The position numbers were made by a program, and so were the translations under genes. Positions 7,578-16,976 of a stretch of 64,000 bases of DNA are shown here, in pieces. Positions within the stretch are counted from its first letter, which is position 1; each line of letters opens with the position of its first letter. Source of the DNA: JAGXLC01 sp964585385. GTDB lineage: Bacteria; Bacteroidota; Bacteroidia; Bacteroidales; UBA12077. The stretch covers positions 1-64,000 of the forward strand of contig CAZPDP010000006.1 in assembly GCA_964585385.1 (NCBI GenBank), read 5' to 3'. The notes under the pieces are model-generated. The model was not told where the DNA came from. It searched no databases and saw nothing but the letters and a program-made list of their open reading frames with translations.

Positions 7578-9578
7578 TTAGCTTTTGTTAATTTCAGTAA
7601 CTTTATCTTCGATTTTTTTTCGTAAATCCTTTAACGAACCGTTCCCTAATGCTTGATTGTGCAGTTGACCCATGATCCAGTTTACCTTCCTGTCCATCTG
7701 ATTGTTGGCTGAAAACCGGATGTTTTCATATTTTTTGCTTAGTTCGGGAACATGGTCCAGCAGATTTTCGAAAGATTTTTCTTTATAACCAATAACATCG
7801 AGAACCTCCTCTTTGTTGACTCCCGGATTTTGGTATATATAAGGAAGCATTTTTTTTGCAATTTGTGGCTCTAATCCATTTTCTTTTATGAATTTGAATA
7901 AATCATAAATTGCTTCGTATTGGAAATCAGTGGCTTTTTCGTAGTGACCTTCAATGTATTTGAGGCGATGGCCGAACAGGGTTCCTATAAATTTGGGATT
8001 GATTTTTAGTTCTTCAACGATTTTATATATCAAAGGGAATAAATTGTTTCTGAAGATGTAATAGTATGTATCTTCGGGTATCTCCCATTTTTTCATTTGC
8101 TCATACTGGTGAATAATTTCAGTAGGAAGGTTGTCTCTTTTCTTTTCTATATAGTTTTTCTCAAGTGGAATAGGAGCAGAGTCGGTATCGGGATACATTC
8201 GGTCCGGACCGGGAAGGACTCTTTCAAATACGGTGGTCCCATCTTTAAACGTTTTGCGGGTTTCCCTGGGAACTCCCTCAAAAGCCATCTGGCATCTCTC
8301 TTCAATGGTTTCCAGGGCAGTTTTCATATCTTCATCCGGGCTCCAGAAAATGATTTGGGCATCCTCTTCAGAGGCTTTTAGTTCCTTTTGAATTTTGTTC
8401 CATTTCTTTGGGTCAATAAATGGTTCGGGTTCTTCGCTATGGGTCATGTTTGGCCTTTCCAGGCAGGCTATAACTTTTAGGCGGTCTTCAATCTCATTGG
8501 CGAATATTTTACCGGGCTGGGTGAAGTGGGAAAGGATGCTTTTAAAGCCCGGAAGATTGACTGCTACAATATGCTCTTTGTTTTTGTGGGCATTTTTGAT
8601 GGCTTCATTTTCAAAATTAAAGTTATCAAAACCTATCTGTTTATGGCTCATCTTCCATTGTTGGGCATTTATCTTGTTGTTAAGTTTATCTTTGATATTC
8701 AGAAGCGCCCATTGTCTGAAAGCTTCATTATGCGACAATTCCGGTATCCATTTGTTATGAGCCACACCTTTTAGTTCAACTCTTGTTCCTCCTTCACAAC
8801 TGACATTAACATCTTCTCTTCCGGCCCCGATGCCTGTTCTGACTCTATCTGTGCTTCTGTTCAGAAACCGGATGTATTCTGCACCTTCCTTCAATTCGTC
8901 AGGTGTAAGCATATCGGGATATGTCACGGTTTCAATCAGGGGCATCCCCAGCCTGTCTGTTTTAAAAATCCGGGTATGCCGAATATCCGAGATTTCTCTG
9001 CAGGAGTCTTCCTCAAGGCTGAGTTGAATTAACCTGACTTTCTTGTTTTTTAATGGAATTTCTCCTTCCACGCCGATAATAGCAGTTCGCTGAAAACCAG
9101 TGGGTATGCTACCGTCCAGGTATTGTTTCCTTGTGATGTGTACTTCACCAACAATATTTAATTTGGATAGCAAAGAAATTTCAAGGGCAATATCCAGGGC
9201 TTCTTTATCCATTTTGAAAGGAGGAGTGTCATCTATCTCATACGTGCAGGCTGTTTTGTTATTGATCCTGTAGATGATTTCCTTTTTGGTTTTGTACTCC
9301 ATCAAAGCGGTTCCGTCATATTCACCCAGCTCGCTTAGGGTTGGGCGCATGTGTCTTATGATTTCCGCATCATAGTTTTCGTTGCTGTGATAGATGCCTG
9401 CAGGGCAATGGCAAAATAATTTTTCCCGGGTTTTTAGTTGCTGATGTACTTCCAAACCAGACTTGAAGCCTATTCTTTCATAATCCTTTTTTGTGGCTTC
9501 TTTTCTGCTCACATATCCTATTTCCTGTTTGGTTTTTAAATAGTTTTTCCGGGGGTTAAATGAATTGTCGTTGTCCAT
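7578..9578 (-). CDS. gatE: Glu-tRNA(Gln) amidotransferase subunit E (archaeal type)
   Basis: A 666-residue protein of the GatB/GatE superfamily. The N-terminal kinase/transamidase core begins with SGLEVHQQL and KLFCHCP, followed by RNPDE-like core segments (EDSCREISD, MPLIETVTYPD). A middle insertion (about residues 285-420) corresponds to the AspRS-like GAD domain found only in GatE, and the C-terminus (about 500-660) is the helical/YqeY tail that binds tRNA. It activates Glu-tRNA(Gln) with ATP and amidates it with ammonia from GatD. The length, near 620-670 residues, fits GatE and not GatB (about 480). It heads the gat cluster, 100 bases after the lolC-like gene. Confidence 0.92.
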   Translation of the reverse strand: MDNDNSFNPRKNYLKTKQEIGYVSRKEATKKDYERIGFKSGLEVHQQLKTREKLFCHCPAGIYHSNENYDAEIIRHMRPTLSELGEYDGTALMEYKTKKEIIYRINNKTACTYEIDDTPPFKMDKEALDIALEISLLSKLNIVGEVHITRKQYLDGSIPTGFQRTAIIGVEGEIPLKNKKVRLIQLSLEEDSCREISDIRHTRIFKTDRLGMPLIETVTYPDMLTPDELKEGAEYIRFLNRSTDRVRTGIGAGREDVNVSCEGGTRVELKGVAHNKWIPELSHNEAFRQWALLNIKDKLNNKINAQQWKMSHKQIGFDNFNFENEAIKNAHKNKEHIVAVNLPGFKSILSHFTQPGKIFANEIEDRLKVIACLERPNMTHSEEPEPFIDPKKWNKIQKELKASEEDAQIIFWSPDEDMKTALETIEERCQMAFEGVPRETRKTFKDGTTVFERVLPGPDRMYPDTDSAPIPLEKNYIEKKRDNLPTEIIHQYEQMKKWEIPEDTYYYIFRNNLFPLIYKIVEELKINPKFIGTLFGHRLKYIEGHYEKATDFQYEAIYDLFKFIKENGLEPQIAKKMLPYIYQNPGVNKEEVLDVIGYKEKSFENLLDHVPELSKKYENIRFSANNQMDRKVNWIMGQLHNQALGNGSLKDLRKKIEDKVTEINKS

Positions 9579-9678
9579 GTTTAGGGTTTATAGAAAAGTT
9601 TTGTGGCTGGTTAAATTAGAAAAAAAAAAGAGAAATCCAAAATGATTGGAGAGGTTATACAGTATCTGTAAAGCCAGA

Positions 9679-10923
9679 TTAATTGAATCTTATAGTCTTT
9701 ACAGGGCTGATTTTGGCAATAATATAAGAAGGGAGAGTAAGCAGTAGCATAGTAGCTATCATAGTGCCTGCATTCAGCAGTATAATATGCAGTATTTTTA
9801 GATTAATCGGAACAATATCAATATAGTAAGTAGCAGGATCGAGTTTTATGATTCCAAATTGATTTTGCAGGATGCAAATGGCAATGCCGATAAGATTTCC
9901 CCATAGCAATCCTTTTCCTACCAGGAATGCAGAGAGGTATAAAAATATTTTACGGACACTCCAGTTTCTTGAACCAAGGGCTTTAAACAAACCAATCATG
10001 CTTGTTCTTTCCAGTATGATAATGAGCAAGCCTGAGATCATATTGATGCCGGCCACCAAAATAACGAGGATTAATATTACCCAGACGTTAATGTCGGTAA
10101 CATTCAGCCAGTCGAAAATTTGGGGGTGTTTTTGGGTAATGGTTTGCACCCTCAGTTTGGAACCATCGGAAAATAGCGGGTAAGTGTAATTATTCCTAAT
10201 GTTTGAGGCAATCTGTCCTATCTGGTTAAAATCGTTGATGATGACTTCATAACCACTTATTTGATTATCGGACCAGTTGTTCAGGCTTTGGATGTGTCCG
10301 ATATCGCCCAGGATGAATTTTTTATCAAATTCTTCCAGTCCTGTGTCATAAATACCTGCAATTTTGAACCTTCTCATTCTGGGCGGATCTTCAACGAAAA
10401 ACATTCCGACAAAATCTCCTGTGTCCAGTTTCAAAAGGTTGGCAATATAGTTGGAAATGACGATGTTGTTTGTTTTAGCAGAGTCCGTAACAATAATTTT
10501 GTTTCCTTTTTTCATATTCTGACTGAAAAAAGACCAGTCAAAATCGGGTCCTACGCCTTTTAATACAGCCCCTTCCCAATTTTCTTTTGTTTTTAAAATT
10601 CCTGCTTTAATTCCAAACATTTGAACATGTTTGATGCCTTCCTCTCTTTTTAAATCTCCTATAAATGGCTGGTTTTTATCTATCGGGACTGTTTCGTAGG
10701 AAGTGTTGGTATCGTGGTTGATGATTTGAATATGTGAGCCAAAGCCAATCATTTTGTTCCGGATTTCTGATTTAAACCCGGTGACAATTGCCACAGAAAG
10801 AATCATAACTGCCATGCCCAAAGCAACTCCTACTATTGCTATGGAAACAATGGGCCGGGAAATTTTCCTGTTTCCGGATTCCTCTGTAAAAAGCTTTTTT
10901 GCTATGAAAAGTTCTGTATTCAA
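9679..10923 (-). CDS. LolC/LolE-like ABC transporter permease
   Basis: About 414 residues, MacB-PCD plus FtsX architecture: one N-terminal transmembrane helix (SIAIVGVALGMAVMILS), a periplasmic domain of about 220 residues, then three C-terminal helices. Members of this family extract lipoproteins from the inner membrane. No ATPase partner is encoded nearby. There is no ATG start; a frame opens with TTG at 10953, but the family usually begins with a sequence like MNxELFIA, which matches the TTG at 10923, so I prefer that start. The gene precedes gatE on the same strand by 100 bases and may share its transcript. Confidence 0.8.
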   Translation of the reverse strand: MNTELFIAKKLFTEESGNRKISRPIVSIAIVGVALGMAVMILSVAIVTGFKSEIRNKMIGFGSHIQIINHDTNTSYETVPIDKNQPFIGDLKREEGIKHVQMFGIKAGILKTKENWEGAVLKGVGPDFDWSFFSQNMKKGNKIIVTDSAKTNNIVISNYIANLLKLDTGDFVGMFFVEDPPRMRRFKIAGIYDTGLEEFDKKFILGDIGHIQSLNNWSDNQISGYEVIINDFNQIGQIASNIRNNYTYPLFSDGSKLRVQTITQKHPQIFDWLNVTDINVWVILILVILVAGINMISGLLIIILERTSMIGLFKALGSRNWSVRKIFLYLSAFLVGKGLLWGNLIGIAICILQNQFGIIKLDPATYYIDIVPINLKILHIILLNAGTMIATMLLLTLPSYIIAKISPVKTIRFN

Positions 10924-11038
10924 ATCTGCAGGGTTTACCTGCAAATGTATCAAATTATTTTTCCAAATTGCATAAAATCATTGGCATGAATTCATATTTA
11001 TGGTTTTGAGCAATATTTTATTAATTTAGTCCGGATAA

Positions 11039-11063
11039 TTCAAGAATTATCCCTGTCTCCGAC
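11039..11063 (+). repeat. Dispersed 25-bp repeat, copy 1
   Basis: This stretch, containing AATTAT and CTGTCTCCGAC, matches the reverse complement of 35610-35634 at 24 of 25 positions. Both copies are intergenic. It sits 18 bases before the namZ-like start codon, so it is in the 5' leader of that gene. Confidence 0.6.
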
Positions 11064-11080
11064 GGTATAAATTCCATTCT

Positions 11081-12274
11081 ATGAAAAGAGTAATTCTTTT
11101 TTTGTTAATGCCAGCCCTCATAATAGTGTATTGTGGTTGTATTGGCCAGTATTCTGAAAATGTGAGGATTACTCCGGCAGCAGAACGAACCGGTCAATAT
11201 CTTCCTCTATTAAAAGACAAAAAAGTAGCGGTAGTAGCTAATCATACCTCACGAATAAAAGATGTGCATTTAATAGACACATTGATTGCCCGGGGTGTTC
11301 AGATTATAAAGATATTCAGTCCGGAGCATGGTTTCAGGGGAGATAAAGATCCAGGTGAGCTGGTGGATTCCTATATTGATGGGAAGACAGGACTTCCTGT
11401 AATTTCTTTATACGGGTCCAGTAAAAAGCCCAGGCAGGAAGATTTGGCAGGGATAGATGTTGTTTTGTTTGATATACAGGATGTAGGTGTGAGATTCTAT
11501 ACTTATATTTCAACCATGCATTATGTGATGGAAGCCTGTGCCGAGTCTGATATTCAGCTTATGGTTCTTGATCGGCCCAACCCCAATGGATTTTATGTAG
11601 ATGGTCCGGTATTGGATACCCAATATAGATCATTTGTTGGTCTTCATCCTGTTCCACTTGTTCATGGAATGACCATTGCAGAGATGGCCCGGATGATTAA
11701 TAAAGAGGGTTGGCTGGAAAATGGGATGCAGTGTAATCTGGAATGGATAAAATGTGCAAACTATACTCATGACTCGCTTTATACCCTGCCGGTTAAACCT
11801 TCACCCAACTTACCTAATATGCGAAGTGTTTATCTTTACCCTTCACTGGGTTTGTTTGAAGGAACTCTTGTTAATGTCGGCAGAGGGACTGACTTTCCTT
11901 TCCAGGTTTTTGGACATCCCGGGATGACTACTGACTTTGTTTATACTCCTGAATCCAGGGAAGGAGCCAGCAAAAGTCCTAAGCATAAGAATATAAAATG
12001 CAATGGAGTTGATTTAAGAGACTATCCGCTGGATTCTATTTTCAGCATGCCAGGTCTCAGGCTGAAATGGCTCAGATTTGCCTACCAGGATTTGGATGAG
12101 CCAGAAAATTTTTTTCTGCCTTTCTTTACCAATCTGACAGGGAATGAGAAACTTCAAAAGAAACTGGAGGAGGGAGAAAGTATCCAGGCAATTCAGGAAA
12201 GCTGGGAGGAAGAATTGGAAGAATACAGGAATATCAGGAAAAAGTATTTGTTATACGAGGATTTTGGTCAGTAA
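11081..12274 (+). CDS. DUF1343/NamZ-like exo-beta-N-acetylmuramidase, lipoprotein
   Basis: A 397-residue protein with a hydrophobic N-terminal signal ending in a probable lipobox (IVYCGC, Cys18 or Cys20). The rest matches the DUF1343 family, with SPEHGFRGD, LFDIQDVGVRFYTYISTM and DRPNPNG motifs. Characterised members (NamZ, GH171) release MurNAc from non-reducing ends of muramyl glycans in peptidoglycan salvage. The placement as an envelope lipoprotein fits that role. It is a single-gene unit: the upstream lolC-like gene is divergent and a terminator follows at 12272-12306. Confidence 0.85.
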   Translation: MKRVILFLLMPALIIVYCGCIGQYSENVRITPAAERTGQYLPLLKDKKVAVVANHTSRIKDVHLIDTLIARGVQIIKIFSPEHGFRGDKDPGELVDSYIDGKTGLPVISLYGSSKKPRQEDLAGIDVVLFDIQDVGVRFYTYISTMHYVMEACAESDIQLMVLDRPNPNGFYVDGPVLDTQYRSFVGLHPVPLVHGMTIAEMARMINKEGWLENGMQCNLEWIKCANYTHDSLYTLPVKPSPNLPNMRSVYLYPSLGLFEGTLVNVGRGTDFPFQVFGHPGMTTDFVYTPESREGASKSPKHKNIKCNGVDLRDYPLDSIFSMPGLRLKWLRFAYQDLDEPENFFLPFFTNLTGNEKLQKKLEEGESIQAIQESWEEELEEYRNIRKKYLLYEDFGQ

Positions 12275-12306
12275 AAAAAGGTGCTCCAAAAAGAACACCT
12301 TTTTTA
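12272..12306. terminator. Bidirectional terminator between convergent genes
   Basis: A stem of AAAAAAGGTG with CACCTTTTTT, including one internal mismatch and an A-rich loop, has an A-run on one side and a T-run on the other. It lies between the convergent NamZ-like gene (ends 12274) and the aminotransferase (ends 12328) and can serve both. Confidence 0.8.
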
Positions 12307-12327
12307 CTTTTCATTATTTGTAACTTT

Positions 12328-13557
12328 TTATTTTCCCTTTGCTGCAGATACGGTTTGTTCAACCTCTCTTCCCGGATAGGCCTTTAAGGCTTCTTCCAGT
12401 GTTTTCATAGCATTTTTCAGGTCTTCAATGTTGAGTACATAAGCGATCCTTGCTTCTTTTTTGCCCAGACCAGGAGTGGAGTAAAAGCCAGCTGCCGGTG
12501 CTATCATGACAGTCTGTTTTTCATAATCAAATTCACTCAGCATCCACTGTGCAAATTTTTCAGCATCGTCTACAGGCAATTTTACTACGGTGTAGAACGC
12601 TCCTTTGGGTTTTGGGCAGTAAACGCCTTCCATCTGATTTAGAGCATCTACCATGTAATTTCTTCGTTCGATGTACTCGTTGTATACTTCATCAAAGTAT
12701 TCTTTGGGTGTATCCAGGGCTGCCTCACTGGCTAGCTGGCCGAAAGAGGGAGGACACAGTCTTGCCTGTGCAAATTTCATGGCATTGGCTATGATGTCTT
12801 TGTTCTTTGAAATCAAAGCGCCAATTCTAACACCGCACATGCTGTATCTTTTAGATACCGAATCCATCAAAACCACATTGTTCTCAATGCCTTTCAGGTC
12901 CATAGCAGAAGTATGGTTATGCCCGTCATAGCAAAACTCTCTGTATACTTCATCAGAGAAAAGATACAAGTCATGCTTTTCAACCAGGGTTTTCAGCTTC
13001 TGCATTTCTTCTTCTGAATACAGATATCCTGTGGGATTGTTGGGGTTGCAGATTACGATACCTTTTGTTTTTTCATTAATCAGATCTTCAAACTGATCGA
13101 TTGAGGGTAAGGCAAAGTCATGTTCAATAGAGGATGTAACCGGCTTAACGGTCACTCCGGCAGCAATAGCAAACCCGTTGTAGTTGGCATAGAAAGGCTC
13201 GGGGATGATGACTTCGTCGCCTTCATTGAAGCATGTAAGAAAAGCAAAAAGCACTGCCTCAGAACCCCCTGTGGTAATGAGCATATCATTGTGGTCAATG
13301 TCAATCCCCAGGTTTTGGTAATACCCGGAAAGTTTTTTCCTGTAGGATTCGTTTCCTGCAGAGTGTGTGTATTCAACCACCTTCATATCTGTGTTTTTAA
13401 CAGCATTCAGGGCTACCTCTGGTGTGGGAATATCAGGTTGTCCAATATTCAGGTGGTACACTTTGTGTCCTTTCTTTTTTGCCTCTTCAGCATAGGGAAC
13501 CAGCTTCCTTATAGGTGAAGCCGGCATGCTGGTGGCTTTATTTGATAATTCTGGCAT
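12328..13557 (-). CDS. PLP-dependent aminotransferase, class I (aspartate-type)
   Basis: A 409-residue fold-type I aminotransferase. Visible motifs are NIGQPDIPTP near the N-terminus, ICNPNNPTGYLYS, SDEVYREF, and the Schiff-base lysine Lys236 in DSVSKRYSMCGVR. These fit the AspC-type subfamily that transaminates aspartate and other dicarboxylic or aromatic amino acids; exact specificity is not deducible. It follows the DUF1573 gene by 26 bases on the same strand and ends at a shared bidirectional terminator. Confidence 0.85.
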   Translation of the reverse strand: MPELSNKATSMPASPIRKLVPYAEEAKKKGHKVYHLNIGQPDIPTPEVALNAVKNTDMKVVEYTHSAGNESYRKKLSGYYQNLGIDIDHNDMLITTGGSEAVLFAFLTCFNEGDEVIIPEPFYANYNGFAIAAGVTVKPVTSSIEHDFALPSIDQFEDLINEKTKGIVICNPNNPTGYLYSEEEMQKLKTLVEKHDLYLFSDEVYREFCYDGHNHTSAMDLKGIENNVVLMDSVSKRYSMCGVRIGALISKNKDIIANAMKFAQARLCPPSFGQLASEAALDTPKEYFDEVYNEYIERRNYMVDALNQMEGVYCPKPKGAFYTVVKLPVDDAEKFAQWMLSEFDYEKQTVMIAPAAGFYSTPGLGKKEARIAYVLNIEDLKNAMKTLEEALKAYPGREVEQTVSAAKGK

Positions 13558-13583
13558 TTTGAATAAAGATTTTTGTTGTGTGT

Positions 13584-14012
13584 TTAATTGTTGTTTTTGT
13601 TTGCCTGCTCTCTGACAACTTTACCCTTTATTCTTAATGTTATAGGGGAATTATCAGCATTTGAATAGACCCAGATTGTTTTGGAGAATGAACCTTCTAT
13701 CCGGGTATTGTACTTTACTTTGATGTTTTCTTTGTCGCCGGGTTTAATGGGTTCCTTTGGCCATTTTGGGGTTGTACAGCCACAGGATGAGCGAACCCTC
13801 GTTAGCAGCAGTGGCTCATTTCCTTCATTTTTAAATTCAAATTCGCAACTACCGTCCGATTTGTATAAAATTTCTCCATAGTTATGGGTTGTTTTATCGA
13901 ATTTGATTACCGGCTTACCACTTGTTGTTTTTTCTTTGTTTTCATCGTTTTGTGCCATCAGACTCAGGCTACCGGCAAGGATAAAAACCAGAAGTATCGT
14001 TAATCTTTTCAT
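13584..14012 (-). CDS. DUF1573 domain periplasmic protein
   Basis: 142 residues from the ATG at 14012, which starts a good signal peptide (MKRLTILLVFILAG, cleavage near MAQ); an upstream ATG at 14057 would add 15 residues before the signal and is unlikely. The mature part is one DUF1573 immunoglobulin-like domain with the hallmark SSCGCTTPKWP and the THNYGEI start. The family is common in Bacteroidota and of unknown function. It is probably cotranscribed with the aminotransferase. A minus-strand TAATTTTG, a -7 element, lies at 14055-14062, although no TTG is found at the expected distance. Confidence 0.85.
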   Translation of the reverse strand: MKRLTILLVFILAGSLSLMAQNDENKEKTTSGKPVIKFDKTTHNYGEILYKSDGSCEFEFKNEGNEPLLLTRVRSSCGCTTPKWPKEPIKPGDKENIKVKYNTRIEGSFSKTIWVYSNADNSPITLRIKGKVVREQANKNNN

Positions 14013-14253
14013 AGTTCTGAAATTTAATTGTTTGTACAAATTTAAAGATACGTACAAAATTATAATATGTTATGGAATATTGTATGAAATATTTTTATAA
14101 ATCTTCGGTATTTATTGAAATCTTTAAAGAATCAAACTAACTTATGACAGAGAGTTTGAAATATACTCCAGTTTCTGAAAATACTCATGGCTTAATTCGT
14201 AAATAAATTTTTATTTTTACACGATTTTTAACAGCCGAATAACAGTAAATATT

Positions 14254-16875
14254 ATGGATATACCAAAGAAATACAATCCGAAGAAAGTAGAAGACAAGTG
14301 GTATGAATTTTGGATGAAGAATGGTTTTTTTAAGTCGGAACCCGATGACAGAGAGCCCTATACAATTGTTATCCCTCCTCCAAATGTAACCGGGGTTTTG
14401 CATATGGGTCATATTCTGAACAATACCATCCAGGATATTTTAATCCGAAAAGCCCGGATGCAGGGTAAAAATGCGTGCTGGGTTCCGGGAACAGACCATG
14501 CCTCTATTGCCACTGAAGCAAAGGTTGTGGCTAAGTTAAAAGAGGAAGGTGTTGATAAATATTCGCTTTCACGGGATGAATTTCTTGAACATGCCTGGGA
14601 GTGGAAAGAAAAGCACGGAGGCATTATACTTGAACAGCTTAAAAAGCTGGGTGCATCCTGTGACTGGGACAGGACAAAGTTCACCATGGACGATGATATG
14701 TATGAGAGTGTCATTAAGGTTTTCGTGGATTTATACAACAAAGGCCTGATATACCGGGGTGCGAGGATGGTAAACTGGGACCCTCAGGCTAAAACCGCTG
14801 TTTCTGACGAAGAAGTTAACTATAAAGAAGTACAGTCAAAACTATATTACATTAAATACCCAGTTGACGGGGAAGATGAATACGTGGAAATAGCTACCAC
14901 CCGCCCGGAAACCATTCTGGGTGATACGGCTATCTGTGTGCATCCTGAAGATGAGCGCTACACGCATTTACACGGGAAACATGCGATTGTGCCTGTTATT
15001 AATCGCAGGATACCTGTTATCACAGATGATTACGTGGACAGAGAATTTGGAACAGGTGCTCTCAAAATCACACCAGCGCACGATGAAAACGACCATGCAA
15101 TCGGTTTGAGACACAACCTTAAAACCATTGATATATTTAACGAAGATGGTACCCTGAATGAAAATGCTGAAGTACATATTGGTGAAGATCGCTTTGAAGC
15201 CCGCAAAACATTTGTTGAAGATTTAAAAAATGGTGATTTTCTTATCAAAGAAGAAGATTACACCAACAGTGTAGGTTTTTCGGAACGAACCGATGCGGTT
15301 ATTGAACCCAAACTTTCCACTCAATGGTTTTGCAGTATGAAAGAAATGGCAAAGCCTGCACTGGAGAATGTAATGAATAACAATATTAAACTTTTCCCGG
15401 ATAAATTTAAAAATACCTACAGGCATTGGATGGAGAATATTAAAGACTGGTGCATCTCCAGACAGCTTTGGTGGGGACAGCGTATTCCAGCGTATTACCT
15501 TCCTGATGGGAATTATGTTGTAGCAGAAAATACAGATGAAGCTTTGAAACTAGCGAAAGAAAAATCCGGGAACCAGAATCTTACAAAAGAAGATCTAAAG
15601 CAAGATGAGGACGTACTGGATACATGGTTTTCATCCTGGCTCTGGCCCATATCTGTTTTTGACGGCATTCGTTACCCCGATAATAAAGACATTCAGTATT
15701 ATTATCCAACCGATGACCTGGTTAGCGCCCCGGAAATCCTTTTCTTCTGGATTGCCCGGATGATTATGGCAGGTTATGAGTATCGGGACGAAAAGCCCTT
15801 TGAAAATATTTATCTGACAGGTATAGTCAGAGACAGCCAGCGAAGAAAGATGTCCAAATCTTTGGGAAATTCACCGGATCCATTGAGATTGATTGAAGAT
15901 TACGGTGCTGATGGTGTAAGAGTAGGGATGCTTTTATGTTCACCAGCCGGTAATGACTTGCTTTTTGAAGAAGGTTTGATTGAACAGGGCAGGAATTTTG
16001 GCAATAAGATATGGAATGCTTTCCGCCTGGTTAAAAGCTGGAAAGTGGATGAGAATGAAGAGCAGCCAGCTCATTCTGCGGAAGCTGTAAAATGGTTTGA
16101 AGCAAGAATCAACAAAGCTGTTGAAGAGCTTGAGCAGCAATTCGATAAATTCAAGTTATCCGAAGCACTCATGAATCTTTACCGCCTCTTCTGGGATGAT
16201 TTTGCTTCCTGGTACCTGGAAATCGTCAAACCAGCTTACCAGAAGCCCATGGATGCAAAGACATACGAATCCACAATCGGATTTTTTGAGCAGCTGATCA
16301 AGCTTCTGCACCCCTTTATGCCCTTCATAACTGAAGAAATCTGGCATCTGATCAGGGAGAGAAAGGAATATGAATGCATCATCACTGCCAATATGCCTGA
16401 AATGCAAACCTACGATAAAAAGCTTGTTGAAGGTTTTGAGAAGGTTAAGGAAGTTATTACTTCAATAAGAAGTGTTAGGAAAGATAAAAATATCCCAAAC
16501 AAGGATGCCCTGGAACTCAATTATAATGGTGACCTTAATGAAGAACTTAATCCTGTTATTACAAAGCTTGCCAATATTTCTGAAATTCACCAGGTAAAAG
16601 AAAAGATAGATAATGCGGTTTCTTTTATGGTCGGAACCACCGAATTCTACGTTCCGCTTGACGATATTCTGGATGTGGAGGAAGAAATTGAAAGACTTGA
16701 AAAAGAGCTGGAATACAATAAAGGGTTCCTGAACAACGTGATGAAAAAACTGAGCAACGAAAGATTTGTTCAGAACGCCCCTGAAAAAGTTGTCAATATG
16801 GAAAAGAGAAAAAAGGAAGATGCGGAGTCGAAAATAAATACCCTTGAGGAGAGGATAAAAAGTTTAAAAGGATAA
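14254..16875 (+). CDS. valS: Valine--tRNA ligase
   Basis: An 873-residue class I aminoacyl-tRNA synthetase that charges tRNA-Val. The HIGH motif is HMGH at 50-53 (in PPPNVTGVLHMGH) and the KMSKS motif is KMSKS at 532-536. The editing CP1 domain (TTRPETILGDTA) and the C-terminal coiled-coil arm (about 810-873, Lys/Glu-rich) of bacterial ValRS are present, so the gene is complete. Its upstream region of about 195 bases is AT-rich and shows no T-box. The cognate tRNA-Val(TAC) is present in this window at 61608-61682, far away. Confidence 0.97.
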   Translation: MDIPKKYNPKKVEDKWYEFWMKNGFFKSEPDDREPYTIVIPPPNVTGVLHMGHILNNTIQDILIRKARMQGKNACWVPGTDHASIATEAKVVAKLKEEGVDKYSLSRDEFLEHAWEWKEKHGGIILEQLKKLGASCDWDRTKFTMDDDMYESVIKVFVDLYNKGLIYRGARMVNWDPQAKTAVSDEEVNYKEVQSKLYYIKYPVDGEDEYVEIATTRPETILGDTAICVHPEDERYTHLHGKHAIVPVINRRIPVITDDYVDREFGTGALKITPAHDENDHAIGLRHNLKTIDIFNEDGTLNENAEVHIGEDRFEARKTFVEDLKNGDFLIKEEDYTNSVGFSERTDAVIEPKLSTQWFCSMKEMAKPALENVMNNNIKLFPDKFKNTYRHWMENIKDWCISRQLWWGQRIPAYYLPDGNYVVAENTDEALKLAKEKSGNQNLTKEDLKQDEDVLDTWFSSWLWPISVFDGIRYPDNKDIQYYYPTDDLVSAPEILFFWIARMIMAGYEYRDEKPFENIYLTGIVRDSQRRKMSKSLGNSPDPLRLIEDYGADGVRVGMLLCSPAGNDLLFEEGLIEQGRNFGNKIWNAFRLVKSWKVDENEEQPAHSAEAVKWFEARINKAVEELEQQFDKFKLSEALMNLYRLFWDDFASWYLEIVKPAYQKPMDAKTYESTIGFFEQLIKLLHPFMPFITEEIWHLIRERKEYECIITANMPEMQTYDKKLVEGFEKVKEVITSIRSVRKDKNIPNKDALELNYNGDLNEELNPVITKLANISEIHQVKEKIDNAVSFMVGTTEFYVPLDDILDVEEEIERLEKELEYNKGFLNNVMKKLSNERFVQNAPEKVVNMEKRKKEDAESKINTLEERIKSLKG

Positions 16876-16976
16876 GTCTTTATTTATAAGTTTTTATAAC
16901 ATATTGCATTATTTGGTTAAGAGATTAATTTATGCTTTTTTAGCTGGTTCAGAATAAAAATTTTAAAAACGAATAT

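Noticed and set aside
14058..14253. T-box leader before valS
   Set aside because: No T-box core sequence or terminator/antiterminator hairpins are visible.
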